A program made the translations under genes and the position numbers. From NCBI GenBank assembly GCA_000708835.1, contig DF237146.1:85127-149126 (forward strand): DNA of 64,000 bases, given 5' to 3'. Shown here one piece after another: positions 1-11,400 of the stretch (position 1 is its first letter; the number at the start of each line of letters is the position of its first letter). The notes beneath the pieces were generated by a model that was not told where the DNA came from, searched no databases, and worked only from the letters and a program-made list of their open reading frames with translations. The DNA comes from Klebsormidium nitens. Taxonomy: Eukaryota > Streptophyta > Klebsormidiophyceae > Klebsormidiales > Klebsormidiaceae.

Positions 1-155
1 GCGTGATAAGCCCATTTTTGGGTGCTTTGCTGCTCACCACAAATGCTCAAATTGAACGACCGCCGCTCCGTCTCAATTCATGCAGGCATCAATGCAGCGC
101 AAGAGACGGGACCCCCGCCTGCGCGTCTTCCAGCCCCCCGCTTCCTCCCCCTCCC

Positions 156-565
156 NNNNNNNNNNNNNNNNNNNNNNNNNNNNNNNNNNNNNNNNNNNNN
201 NNNNNNNNNNNNNNNNNNNNNNNNNNNNNNNNNNNNNNNNNNNNNNNNNNNNNNNNNNNNNNNNNNNNNNNNNNNNNNNNNNNNNNNNNNNNNNNNNNNN
301 NNNNNNNNNNNNNNNNNNNNNNNNNNNNNNNNNNNNNNNNNNNNNNNNNNNNNNNNNNNNNNNNNNNNNNNNNNNNNNNNNNNNNNNNNNNNNNNNNNNN
401 NNNNNNNNNNNNNNNNNNNNNNNNNNNNNNNNNNNNNNNNNNNNNNNNNNNNNNNNNNNNNNNNNNNNNNNNNNNNNNNNNNNNNNNNNNNNNNNNNNNN
501 NNNNNNNNNNNNNNNNNNNNNNNNNNNNNNNNNNNNNNNNNNNNNNNNNNNNNNNNNNNNNNNNN
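156..565. other. Assembly gap
   Basis: A run of 410 N. It interrupts a C-rich stretch, and the exon that resumes at 566 begins inside or before it, so any reading frame running through the gap is meaningless. Confidence 1.
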
Positions 566-1858
566 CCCATTTCGGGGGGCCGCTCCAGCCAGAGCTCCGT
601 CGCCCCCGGGGCCGGGGCTGCGTCACCAGGACGATGATCTGCCGGACGTAGAGCTGCCACACCTGGGATCGTACCAGCCGGTGAGCAAACCTGACGAACA
701 CTCCCGTTCAGGCGGTTAGTCTCAGTTAAAAGAGAGACTCGTTAGAGCAAATTGTTGCAAAGTTTGCAAGCGCAATGGGAGACTGAGGCCGGACTGACCT
801 TCCAAGCAAAGCGTTGATTATAAGATTCGGCAATAGTCTGCACTGTCAAAATTGGCTCAAGAAGCATGAGCGTGTGGACCGTCGGAGCGCATCAGAAGGA
901 GCGCCGCAAGTGAATCCCGCTCAGGCAAGGAGGGACTCCAGAACCGCACAGCCGTCCAATCTTTTCTCAAAGGGTTCAATGCATCGGCCAGATTGAGAGC
1001 GATTCAGCATCGTCAATCTCAAATTCATCGAACGTATTGAAAATGTGGCCGGCCACATTGTGTGCATGTTCGCTGGCGCAGACCACTTCAAGCTTTCTGT
1101 GCAAACTGAAGCATTCGATCGTTATTTTCATCGAATGGCCTTGCGATTCGAGAGGCGCCGACAATTATGCGGCGCACCTCCTGGCATGCAGTATCTTGCT
1201 TCTTAAGTGTTGCCTTAGCAAAGTCACGAACCTGAATCGCACAGTAAAGTCAAGCATTAGATCTACAGACCCTACATACTTTCAAGCTCGTCTCCATAGC
1301 CCGACACTTTAAGCGAAGCATCCCCTGCACGTGGGTCGAGCTAGGAGACAAAGTTGGTGCATCGGAAACGGACCCTCAGACTGGCACTCACGGTGCGTTC
1401 CTATGTTGCAGCTACGGCCGGCTCCCCGGCCTCCTGGAATCCTACCTCCTTTACCCCGGGGGCCTCCTCCAGCCCATGTTCAACCCCCCTTCCCGTACAT
1501 GGGCCACACGCCCCCTCGGGGCCCACTCCCGCCCCTTCCGCCGGGCCCCCCTCCGCCCCACTTTCAGCAGATCGAGGGGCGGCCCGGCCCAGCGCCGTAC
1601 CTGCCCCCACCCCCTCCCTTTCATGGGCCGTCCTCGACCCTAGGTGGAGCGCCGCAAAGGGGTCCTGAAAACAACAGAGGGCGGCGGAGACGGGGGGGAC
1701 GGAACCGGAAGCAAGGACCGGTTCTTGGAGGGGACCAGATGGGAGAGCGGGGGATGGCGCAGTGGCTGCAGGAAGAAGCGGGATCGGACTCGGATGGGGG
1801 AGGGGGCGAGCATGACGAGGCATTGGGCGAATGGCAGCCCCCTGGTAACGAGCGGTGA
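566..1858 (+). CDS. 3' part of a gene for a proline-rich, Arg/Gly-containing protein
   Basis: Two exons are visible. The first runs from the gap to 680 and ends with the acidic stretch DDDLPDVELPHLGSYQP followed by a gtgagc donor. The second starts at 1412 after a ttgcag acceptor and reads in the same phase to a TGA at 1856-1858. The terminal exon has a long proline-rich segment (PPLPRGPPPAH, PPGPPPPHFQ), then a basic RGRRRRGGRNRK patch typical of RNA-binding tails, then an acidic, Ser/Gly-rich end (SDSDGGGGEHDE). Upstream exons lie in the gap or outside the window. The composition suggests an RNA-processing or ribonucleoprotein component, but no catalytic or fold-defining domain is visible, so I do not assign a family. 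The 680-1411 interval is taken as one intron; it holds no convincing extra exon. Confidence 0.5.
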
Positions 1859-4158
1859 AGTGCGCCAGGAAACGTGCGAGCACAGCACATGTATTGTAAA
1901 GATGCGATTTTAGCCATTTGGGAGGAATGGTCCGTGAAGAAGACTATAGATAGATTTTTAGCGTCTGTGAATGTCAGAAAGTCTTGTCCTTGAAAACCGG
2001 TCTTAGACAAACGGTTATTGGATACACTTGGTAGCTCGAAGTGTTTGAAAACCTAGAAAAGCAGCGATCTACCCACGGTCTTTGAGATCCGTTGGGCGTT
2101 TAAGCCAGGATCTGGCACCCCCGGCCTGCCGAGAAGCGGCACCAAAATCACGTGTATTGCATGCATGATACCAGCTTGGACAACGGTCACGTCCAGCCCA
2201 CAAACTAAGGCTGTGCAACATTATGAAAAATTAACCACTCATATGCATGAGTGAGTTACGGCCTCGGCCGGAATTCGGCTGCGTACATCTGGCAAGCATT
2301 GAAGGCCGCCTACCAGAGCAGTGACTTGCGGCAACGGTGATGACCTGGGATTGGCCATGAGGCTGCCGGCTAGCGGTGGGGGCGCCGCGCGCGGCCCTGC
2401 CGACGTACTGCATGTGCATATACGGGAACTTGAGCTGCATACAAGTATACAACAACGTCGGGCGTGACCGGCGCGGCCCGGCCCGCCCGCGTTCCTGATG
2501 TGGTATTAAAGTTTGAGAAGCTATATGCATGCCACTGGGATGCCAGAACGAGCCATTTGATCCGATCCAATCGTGTGCAATGGAAGCCCGAGTCGGACTC
2601 ATGTATAATGTGCATATACGCCCGCCGGAGCTAGAGATCTTACACAGCAGTCGACAGCGGCTACGCGCCGGTACCACCATGCATACGTATCATGTCAGTA
2701 TCATGCATATGTCACATATACAGTGATCGGACTCCGACGTATCAATGAATGTCAAATATCATCTATTGTAAAGGCTTTTACAATATATCTAGCTCGAATA
2801 TATAGCTAGTATACGCATGCGTTCGGACTAGCTGTCTAAGTTCGTATATAGGCATTCAATTCATCAACCTACTAGTAAGTCACAGTCGGAACGTATACTG
2901 TGAGTCCTGGGCAGCGGGGACCCATTGACACCATCATGTACACTATTTAGTATAAACATACACCATGAATGAATATGTTCATGTGTCAGTCACACTGCGC
3001 AATGCACCGAAAATCTAATTATATATGTGTCTAGCTGCATGCACCAACTTGGCAAGCAGCCGCCCGCCAAGGTCTTTTTGCCAAATCGATCGACCGTACG
3101 TGAGACGCCGCTCAACACGATCCCCAGATCATTCACGCGTGTCGTTGGGTTCGTTATAGCATCAATCATGCATATTGCCCTGTGGTGCTCGCTGTCGATC
3201 CGCAATATCTGGAGTAACAATAAGTCCTGGACTTGAACTACTTACCCACAGAGCATTGTAAGGCTGGGTTGGGTCACGATTCGCTGGTTCCCACCAAGTA
3301 TTACGCACTCGCCGCTTGGAAGAGGCTCTGCATGGGCTGCTTGTCCATGCCTTGCGCGTTCCAGTCTTCTTGGAGCATCTCGAATAGCGGCGGCCGCTCG
3401 GGCACATTTGCAGAGTGGTCGGTCGCCTTCTGTTGGAAGAGAAAAGGTTGGCGGGGTTAAGCAAGCTAGCGTTGAGGATCCATAGCATCGTTTCCAGCGG
3501 GCTTCTGCCTCATGCAGATTCACGTCGCAACACTCAACCGGATCTGACCAGCTCATATCTGGAGACTTGAGCTACTAACAATCCACTCCAGGCCGCAACA
3601 AAGGATAGGATATGTCCATTGTGGACCGAATAGGCGTAGCCCACGAAGTGTAGGATTATGGTTCTTTCCATGTGATTGATCACGTTGTCTCTTTTTCTCC
3701 TGTTCCATCGAGGAATGCAACAATTTCTTGGCTGGTTCCAACTGTGCGGTCATTGGAAGTTTTCAGACCTCTTTTGGAGTGGATACGACGTGCGCATCAG
3801 AAACCAACTTGCGAATTTTACGACGTAGCCTTTGCAGAGGGTCGAGCATTTTGAAACTTTTTGATGATGGATCCGAGTCACACCCGCTGGAATATCTCTT
3901 TTACAAGGGTTGGCATCTGCTTGAAGCCCATCTCATTCTAACACCATCGACGTGTTCTTTTTGAAAGTTAGCAATAACATATGACGTCACTGTGAAAAGC
4001 CTGTGGAAAGGTTTAGGAGCGGGACGCATCAAAGTCGTCGGCTTAACGACTGAAACCTACAACGAAGAACGGCTAATGAATTCCAGAAAAAACATCAACG
4101 ATCAACGGGCAGCGATCCAAAGCGACTGATTGATAACGTGTCACCAGTCAGAAAACTT
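1859..4158. other. Intergenic stretch, no gene recognised
   Basis: About 2.3 kb without a credible coding region on either strand; the open frames are short and lack splice support. Between about 2150 and 2720 the motifs ATGCAT, CATATG and GCATGC recur unusually often (for example 2159-2164, 2242-2247, 2524-2529, 2680-2685, 2703-2709). The stretch from about 2720 to 3020 is AT-rich. The first few hundred bases probably contain the 3' UTR of the preceding gene. Confidence 0.4.
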
Positions 4159-7095
4159 TCAGAAGCCGCCACTCAGTCCCGTTGACGGTTTCGGTGCGCT
4201 TGCCTTCTGTGGCGGTGTAGGCGCCCGCCCCTCTAGTTGTGGACAGTACAGCTTCAGGTCCTGCAACCGGGGGCTATCCCCGAGCGCTACTTGCGTGAGC
4301 TGGTCGCTCCAGACCATAAGCGTTTTCAGCTCGGGGCATTTCTCCAGGTGCAGGGTAGTCATGCCCCGGGCTTGAATTAAGGCGGTGGTTAGGTTGGGGC
4401 AGAGGGACAGGTTGACACTGACGAGTGTGGGGGACTGCGGGAAGAGCAGGACAAGACTCAAAGTGTCAGTCATGATTGTGAATTCGATAACGGATCAAAG
4501 ATGCAAATGAAGTAGAAAACGGAGGAGCCCAACGCTGGAGGAGCCGAACGAAGCGAAAACAATCGATTTCAGCTACCCGTTCCGAGGACCCGTTTGCATA
4601 CCGGCAGTGAGCTTCATCTGGTGCAGTATCTGATCTGCGTCATTCTTTAACCTTGTGAATCATGTTAAGTCCTGTTGGTGGAAGTCTCACTACGACGCCT
4701 CTCAAAACTCTCGCCACTCAATCTTGAAGTGTCGCGAAGCGTACGACCAATGCCGAGCCATCAGAAAGCAATCATTTGAGGAGGGTGGGAGCGTTCAGAA
4801 AAGTAATTCTAGCAGCCTGAACTGGTGGGGTGGGTCGGGGAAATTCGAGTGGAACGTGTGCAAAGCAGACTGACTATATTGTTCTGAAAGTTGCTAAGGT
4901 AACACCAACCCCAACCCAAATCGTTACTTGCTTCGTCTATCGACCCACCCTAGACGCCCAGATCAAATCGACGAATCATTCCAGTATCCGTGAAGCTTTC
5001 TACGCTTGAAATTGAAGAGTTTTGTGAACAGCTCATCGCTCACCTGGACAAGGACGTACGACAGATTTGCGCATGCGGACAGGTCGAGGTCCGTGAGGGC
5101 GGGGAACGGCGGCGAGAGGACGACACGTGTCAGCAGAGATGAGCCGCGCAGGGACAGACGGGTCTGCAGAAAAGAAGGAGCATCACGTGCTTGTCGCCGC
5201 AAAAGTGTGCGTAAATCAGTACTCTATCTTCGTCCTTTGATTTTCAAGTAACGTAATTCTAGGTTACGAGAGCGCAATCTGCATGTGCGCCGGATGACAG
5301 GTCCGGACAGAGTACTGACGTGAGCAAGTTCGTCGCTCGTTGGACTGCCTATATGTGCGTTGCTAGCCGTGGCTTCACCTGTCTGCCCAGCAGGATTGAA
5401 TCTAAATGACGTGGTGATGAGATGACCTTAGGCGCCGTTAAAGCACCCATCTCTCATTTGGAGATGAGCCTTTCAATTTTGTTACCTCAAAATAGCATGT
5501 GCGAATGCGGGGACGGAGTCAAGTTGGTGGGTTTCAAAACCAGGGACGTTGCGGATATCGGAAGAAGATAGACAGAGCCCGTGAAAGCTCACCAGCTTAG
5601 GGCTCGCCAGCCGCACGAGCTCCGCTACGAAAGCGTCCCCCAATTTGTCGTCCCAGTGCACATGAATCTGCGGCGTCAGAGATGGGTGCACGTTCTGTCC
5701 GTTCTGAAACTTACCCAGAAGAAGAAATCCTTCTGCGCGGCGTCTACCGGCGCAAATTTGATTGTCAGATCGTTTGCCGTTGGGTTTGACTGAGCGTATG
5801 TTACTATGATTTCTTGGAACCATTGAAATTTGATAAGATAAAGGTTGAGAGAGGCCAGAGACGGTAAGGTTGGAAAAGCTTCAGGGGATTGCGCAGCTGG
5901 TAAGTACAGCCGGTAAGGAATCTGCTGAAACTAGTTCGGGAAGCTCTCCGGCTCTAAGTTCGGCGACGTAGCTGGTCTATTTTTAACACTACCCAGATTA
6001 TCCTGCTCGGTCACACGAAAGCTACCTTGCTTGGCTTTGGAAGGGACCCACAAAATCAAACGGACTTCCAGCTGGCAACTTCTCCTAGCTGACCGGTAAA
6101 TGCACCCATCCAGCCGGGAGTACTGCTCACTAGTTGGATTACCGCAAGGAGCGCAGCAAGGTAAGGAGCTACACGCCTTCAAGATGTAAGCGAAATGCAT
6201 TACACCGACCGAGATTTGCCTCCGAGGTCGGCGACGAGTCAGTTTTTCCCAATTTTACCTCTGTGCACGCCCCCAGGACTTGTTCCCTGAGGGCCTGCCA
6301 CGTGGGCCAGAGCGCGGGGTCGGGGAGGACGGAAACGGACCGCTCCCAACGACCGGTAGCAATTGCCTGCGCGCCAGAAAACATAAGCAGCAACAACGAC
6401 TTCAGATGTGTGGACTAAACTCTTGCGAGACGGGTCTTGCTGTTTGCAACCTGCAAGTCCGTAAGGGCAGAGCCACTCGATCTAGCTCTTTGCTTTCGAA
6501 GCTGTGGCGAACACAAGGCGCTGATACCGCACCAGCTGTGAAAGCGACTGGACTCAGGACGTCTCAGGGGTGACCATAGGATGGTTGAGCTCAACGGCCT
6601 CAGCTGTGCAAGAGCTAAGAGGAGCGGCTGGATACATGTTTATGGTTTCGAGACACACGTAGCTGGGCTGTTCTTTGCTTCATCATTTTCAATCTGGTCA
6701 AAATCAAAGAACACATGCAGATACCTTTCACCAACTCATCCTCAAGTTCGTGAAGTCATACGTAGATGTCGGACAAAACTTCGCCAGATTTGCCCAGAAG
6801 CGGAACAGACGTTTCTTTCTGATTGTGCTGAAGGGCTCTGCCCTGAGTTCGCACTCCAGGCTAAAAGAACGGCCTACTCTCGAGCAGCATTCAACAAACT
6901 CAATCGACCTCAGCTTTTCAAGCATGTCCGCTCACAGAAGGTGTCCTCCTTCATTAACGCTTGCAAATTCCGGCGCGCTTCCAAGAGAAGCCTCACCTTT
7001 TCCCAGCCCGCGTCCCTACTCGGCTCTACGGGTTCCGCATTCTTCTTGCCTTTCTTGCCTTTCTTGCCCTTTCTCTTCTTCTCCTTTTTCGCCAT
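4159..7095 (-). CDS. F-box/LRR-like protein, spliced, partly resolved
   Basis: A minus-strand gene in which five phase-0 exons can be fixed. Exon 7095-6997 starts with MAKKEKKRKGKKGKKGKK, a lysine-rich basic leader. Exon 6366-6259 contains GRWERSVSVLPDPALWPTW, like the end of an F-box (hydrophobic residues, DPALW). Exon 5703-5593 is NGQNVHPSL...LASPKL. Exon 5163-5044 reads TRLSLRGSS...LTDLDLSACANLSYVLVQ. Exon 4434-4159 ends with TGA. The last two exons carry leucine-rich repeats (LTDLDLSACANL, LVSVNLSLCPNL, MTTLHLEKCPEL, LKLYCPQL), the Cys-containing LRR type of plant F-box/LRR proteins, which present substrates to SCF ubiquitin ligases. The exon or exons between 6996 and 6367, where the first F-box half should lie, were not found, and one may also be missing between 6258 and 5704. 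It is divergent from the phosphatase gene at 8456. Confidence 0.6.
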
Positions 7096-8455
7096 CCTTT
7101 TGAGTGTACAATAGCACGAACGGTTACCTCCAGATTGAGCAATCAAAAGGAGAAGAATTCTAATAGTATATCTTGCTCAGTTGGAAAGTTCAGTGATGCA
7201 AACTCGAATGCTCCTACGTTGAATCTTGAAGCAACTTCGTCACGGTGTGTCTCATGGCGCCTAGCGATTCCATCTTGGATGACACCCGGTGCTCTCAAGC
7301 TGTACGGTGTAGTATACGGCTGGTCCACCAGAACGAGAGCAGATCGACTGCCGTTACTAGAGGGCCGTTAGTGGGCTTGAAAGTCACACTGTCACACTAT
7401 GACACTATCTGAAATTGGTTATGGATGATAAATCAAGATAGATTCAGGGCGCTTTGCGGCGCATTCATCTGTAGCAGCTTTATGCGCCGACTAGCTACCA
7501 TGTTCTGATCTAGTAGCTCCCGAATGGGCGTGCTGGCGAAACGAGCGCAGGAAGCTAGCGACAGGTCACAGTAGGCCCTTCAACCGTGTGAAACCCAAAT
7601 ATAGGTACTGCCATAAGGGGGTCGTTCAACGGAAGATCCGATGCAACCGCTCCTTTTGTAAACACGAATGCCGACGCTCTGAGCAGGCGGCCCTTTCCAG
7701 TCGTCGGTGAATGATCACGTCATCGTACCACTTTTGAGCGACGTCTTATATGACGTCAGGCTCGTCCCGGGCGCAGTTAGCAGACCCACGTGCCCTTGCC
7801 AAATCACTGCCGAGCCACGAGGCAGTTCCACGTGTCAATTGCGACCTCGTCGGACATTCGAATATTCGCATTCTGCAGCTGTGCCGTCTGCATGTTGCTC
7901 AATGATGCTTTTGCGGCCCGGGATTTGATCCTGATTTGCGCACACCGCAGCCAGACTGGGTATAATATGAAGTGATCAGCAAAACAGACTGGAACGTAGA
8001 GAAGCAAGGTGGTGCTAGCCAGCTTGCCCCTGGCTGTAGGCAGGGGCGGCTGCCGCTACGTAGGCACTGTTGAAGCAGAGCGTCTTTTTGGCTGCATTGG
8101 GGTTTCTCTGATTGATGTAACCTTCCGGAGCCCATCTTGGTAAGCACTCACATTGATCAGAGCCGGTTCGGGAGGAGAACAGTGATGAATGCGAGCATTA
8201 TAATTGCGTCAAACTTTTGGTACAGCAGTTGTCGTTTGTCATCAATAGGGGCTCTTTGTTTTGATCTGCGCTGTCAGTGTTGCTAGATAAAGTAGATTCT
8301 GTGGATGCACGTGAGCGGAGGAGCAAGGATCTCTGAGTTAGCTAACCAAAGCAGCCTTTCAAGGAACCCTGCACTGCTCTTTGCGCTGGCTGAGCTGACA
8401 GCTGTCAGTTCCCATCAAAGTGCCCGTCATCAGTGCCGCGTGCACGTCATAAGCT
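7096..8455. promoter_or_regulatory. Divergent intergenic region between LRR gene and phosphatase gene
   Basis: About 1.36 kb separates the inferred start of the minus-strand LRR gene from the start of the plus-strand phosphatase gene. It must hold both promoters. I see no coding region, no GCGGCCGC cluster of the kind found at the F-box loci, and no clear core promoter motif. Confidence 0.35.
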
Positions 8456-11400
8456 ATGGCCCCCACCAAGCAGCTCCTGGGCCTCGCAGCTGTGCTCCTG
8501 CTGCTGAGTGTTCCGCACCTAGTTGCGCCAGTATCAGCGAGCAGCAGACTCCTGAAAGACAAAGAGTTGGCAGATGTGGCGCCGGCGCCGTCCAAGCAAA
8601 CACCACCGGCCCCTACACTAACTCCCACTTCAAACCCCGACCCCAACCCCGACCCCCTCCAGTAACCCAACATCGGGGCCTGCTGGGGTCTTTGCTAAGA
8701 CCCCCTCTGCACCCCCAAGCCCAACTCCAAAGAAAACCCCCACATCGGCGCCTGCTCCGACGCCCGCTCCGGCACCCACTGCGTTTAGTTGCAGTGTTCC
8801 GGGGGCCCCGGCAGGCTGCAATGTCACTCAGTGCTGCACCCCCCAGGGCAGGACAGCGTGAGTTGCACCCCACGTCTGTAGTATGTTGCCTTTTCAAGGA
8901 GCACTGCGGAACTTCGTTGGATTTGCTCAGCAATGCGTAATCTGAGTCGGTGTGTCCTTGTCAATCTGCATTGAGGTGGAGTGATGGCCATTGATTGGTG
9001 ATTGTTGGTGTGCCCTGCCGGCCATGACGTCGGCATCGAGTGGGTGAGGCGGCAATCAAGTGTCGGCTCAACTGATGAGAGGGACATACATCACAGCTCT
9101 GATTCGCTGGTGACCATTTGCCTTTGATGTGCCCATGCACTTCGAGAATAAGGTCATGCATACATGTACAGAGCTACAAGTTCTGTACTCAAGGAGAACA
9201 TTCGTTTGATGTCTCTTACTAGAATACAGGAGCGTTCTGTCTCTGTGTCCAGGCCCACTCTCGAGCCTGGTGGTAACTGCTCTCTTCTATGTTACAATCA
9301 CATTTTCCCGTGAGGCCCCTCAAACTCCTTGAAAAATGCCACTCACTTCCTAGTACAGCTCGGTAGCCACACGATCAGAATACAGTCACATCACTCGCAC
9401 CCGAAAAATCGCTGATCGCACTCTCCCATTATGTCGCAGTGGGGTAAGCAGTACGAACCCCCCAGGGTATGCTGTTGAGGGGGATCCCAATGTTGCACCA
9501 CCCTTCAATCCCAATACGCCCTGGCAGATTCACACTCAGATTGGAGGTAAGGCTAGGAAAGGTTGTGATGGTCCACCTAATTTGTTCCTGCTTCCTTACA
9601 TGCAGCTATGCCCCGTAAGCTCTTCAGGCTGCAGTATACTGCTGAGTCTACAGGGTTTGCGCTAATGCATATCAATCAGATAGGCTGAATTTCTTTACTC
9701 CTCCGCTATTGTGCTTGCTTGGCTCTGCAGACTTTGACCTGGCAAAGCGTTGCTTTCAGAAGCCATGTTCATTTGTCGAAAGTTTCTTACCCAGACAATT
9801 CATGGCTTTCAGCAACATCTTATGTCGATCTCTGACATGCACAGTTCCTTCTTCTAGCGTCTTACATTATGTGGCTGAAGCTTCTCAGGACGACTCTGCT
9901 GTCCATCAGTGTCCATTAGCCAATAGCTGACCTCCTATGTGCTTGCCTGAAGGCTTGATACGAAACAGAACGATCTAAAACAGAACTTTCAATCCAACCC
10001 TGTCTGCAGGCTCGGCCCCTAACACTGCTCCCCAATCAGACCTTGGTTGCACTCAAGTCCGGTACGTTTGTCAGCTTAGCGGTGCACCCTTGATCTGAAT
10101 GAAAGTTTTCTATCCTGTTCCTGTTTGCAGACTCGTCCTCAACCTCCATTACCTTCCTTTGGGCGACTGGGTCCTATGTGGCAGCCCCCTCCGCCGTTGA
10201 CCCACTGCATGTTTGCCAGACCATTCCCTACAAGATGCAGATGGCTAGTAAGTGAAACGATTTCCTTTGCTCTACAACACTGCCAGTTGAACATTAACAC
10301 CAGTGCCAGGTGCCGTATAAGCAGGCGCCACATGGCAGCAGGTTGCGCACCGAACTGCCTTCATTCTGTCTGCAAAAGTCTCGTCAACACTTCAACGTTT
10401 GTGGCGCAAGCTAAAACTTGGAATATGTAGTATGAAGGGAGGGCGAGGGCTGGGCAACGGACGAATTCTGCGCAATCACAAGGAGAACAATACTGGCAGC
10501 CCGGGAGCTCGGTCATTTCTCCGCTTGTTCAACCCCCTGACATTCCTTTGAGATTTTTGAGCAGTATGAGTGAAAGTGCGCAGAGGCTGCTGAAATATCC
10601 GCATCGCTGGATATCCATCAAAATGAGACGTTCGCCCCTGGTTAGCCATTTCCCTCTATAGACTGCTTGTTGCATCATCATCATCATTACGCCCCCTGTT
10701 CGACGACGTTGTCGCACCAGCTGATGACATCAACCGTGCTGCTGCAGATCCAACCGCTTATCCCTTCGCCACGTGTGGGCTTGTTAGCGACCCCCTTGCC
10801 ACCGCTGCGGACCCCGCAACCGGGCCGGGATCGTTCGTGTACTACAGCAGTTCGGACAGCAGTCTTCGGACGTTTAGCACGTCTGTCGCCGGCACCGCCA
10901 AGGTTTATCAGCAGGTAAGAGCGCTGAAGTCTAGAACCAAAGCTGGAAGAAGCTCAAGAGAGAACTTAAAAAGGCAATTTGCGTGTTTGGAAGTTCGGGG
11001 AGAGTTCAGGCATTGGCATCTTCTGGTCGCCGATCTAGAGTCGTATCGCGGCATGAGGTAGAGTTGCTGCGATGTGTCCAGGCATGCCGGGTTATTGAAG
11101 GGCCGCAATTTTAAGGTATGAGAATATTAAACTCGAGGTAACTTAGCGCTGGGTTAACAGCCAACTGTCGGCTTTGTGTGCAGCTCGGTGGTCTGGCTAA
11201 CCAGGCCGGCCAGCAACCCGGAAGCAACCCTGGGTCAACCTACCGTTCCCCACTGCTTCACGCAGTTACGGTCCGGGGTTTCGCACCGGGTACCACTGTT
11301 TACTACAAGGTGAGGCATTCTCTTGAAGGCCCCTACTCGTGAGACCAACTGGGCGCTGTGAAACAGCCCACGTAGCCAAATTTGAGAGAGTTTGTGGTAT

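Noticed and set aside
3-719. Long plus-strand open frame across the first N run
   Set aside because: The frame is open only because the N bases are unknown; only the part from 566 to 680, with its splice donor, is supported.
1401-2010. Minus-strand frames of 129-160 codons
   Set aside because: They are shadows of the GC-rich proline-coding exon on the plus strand.
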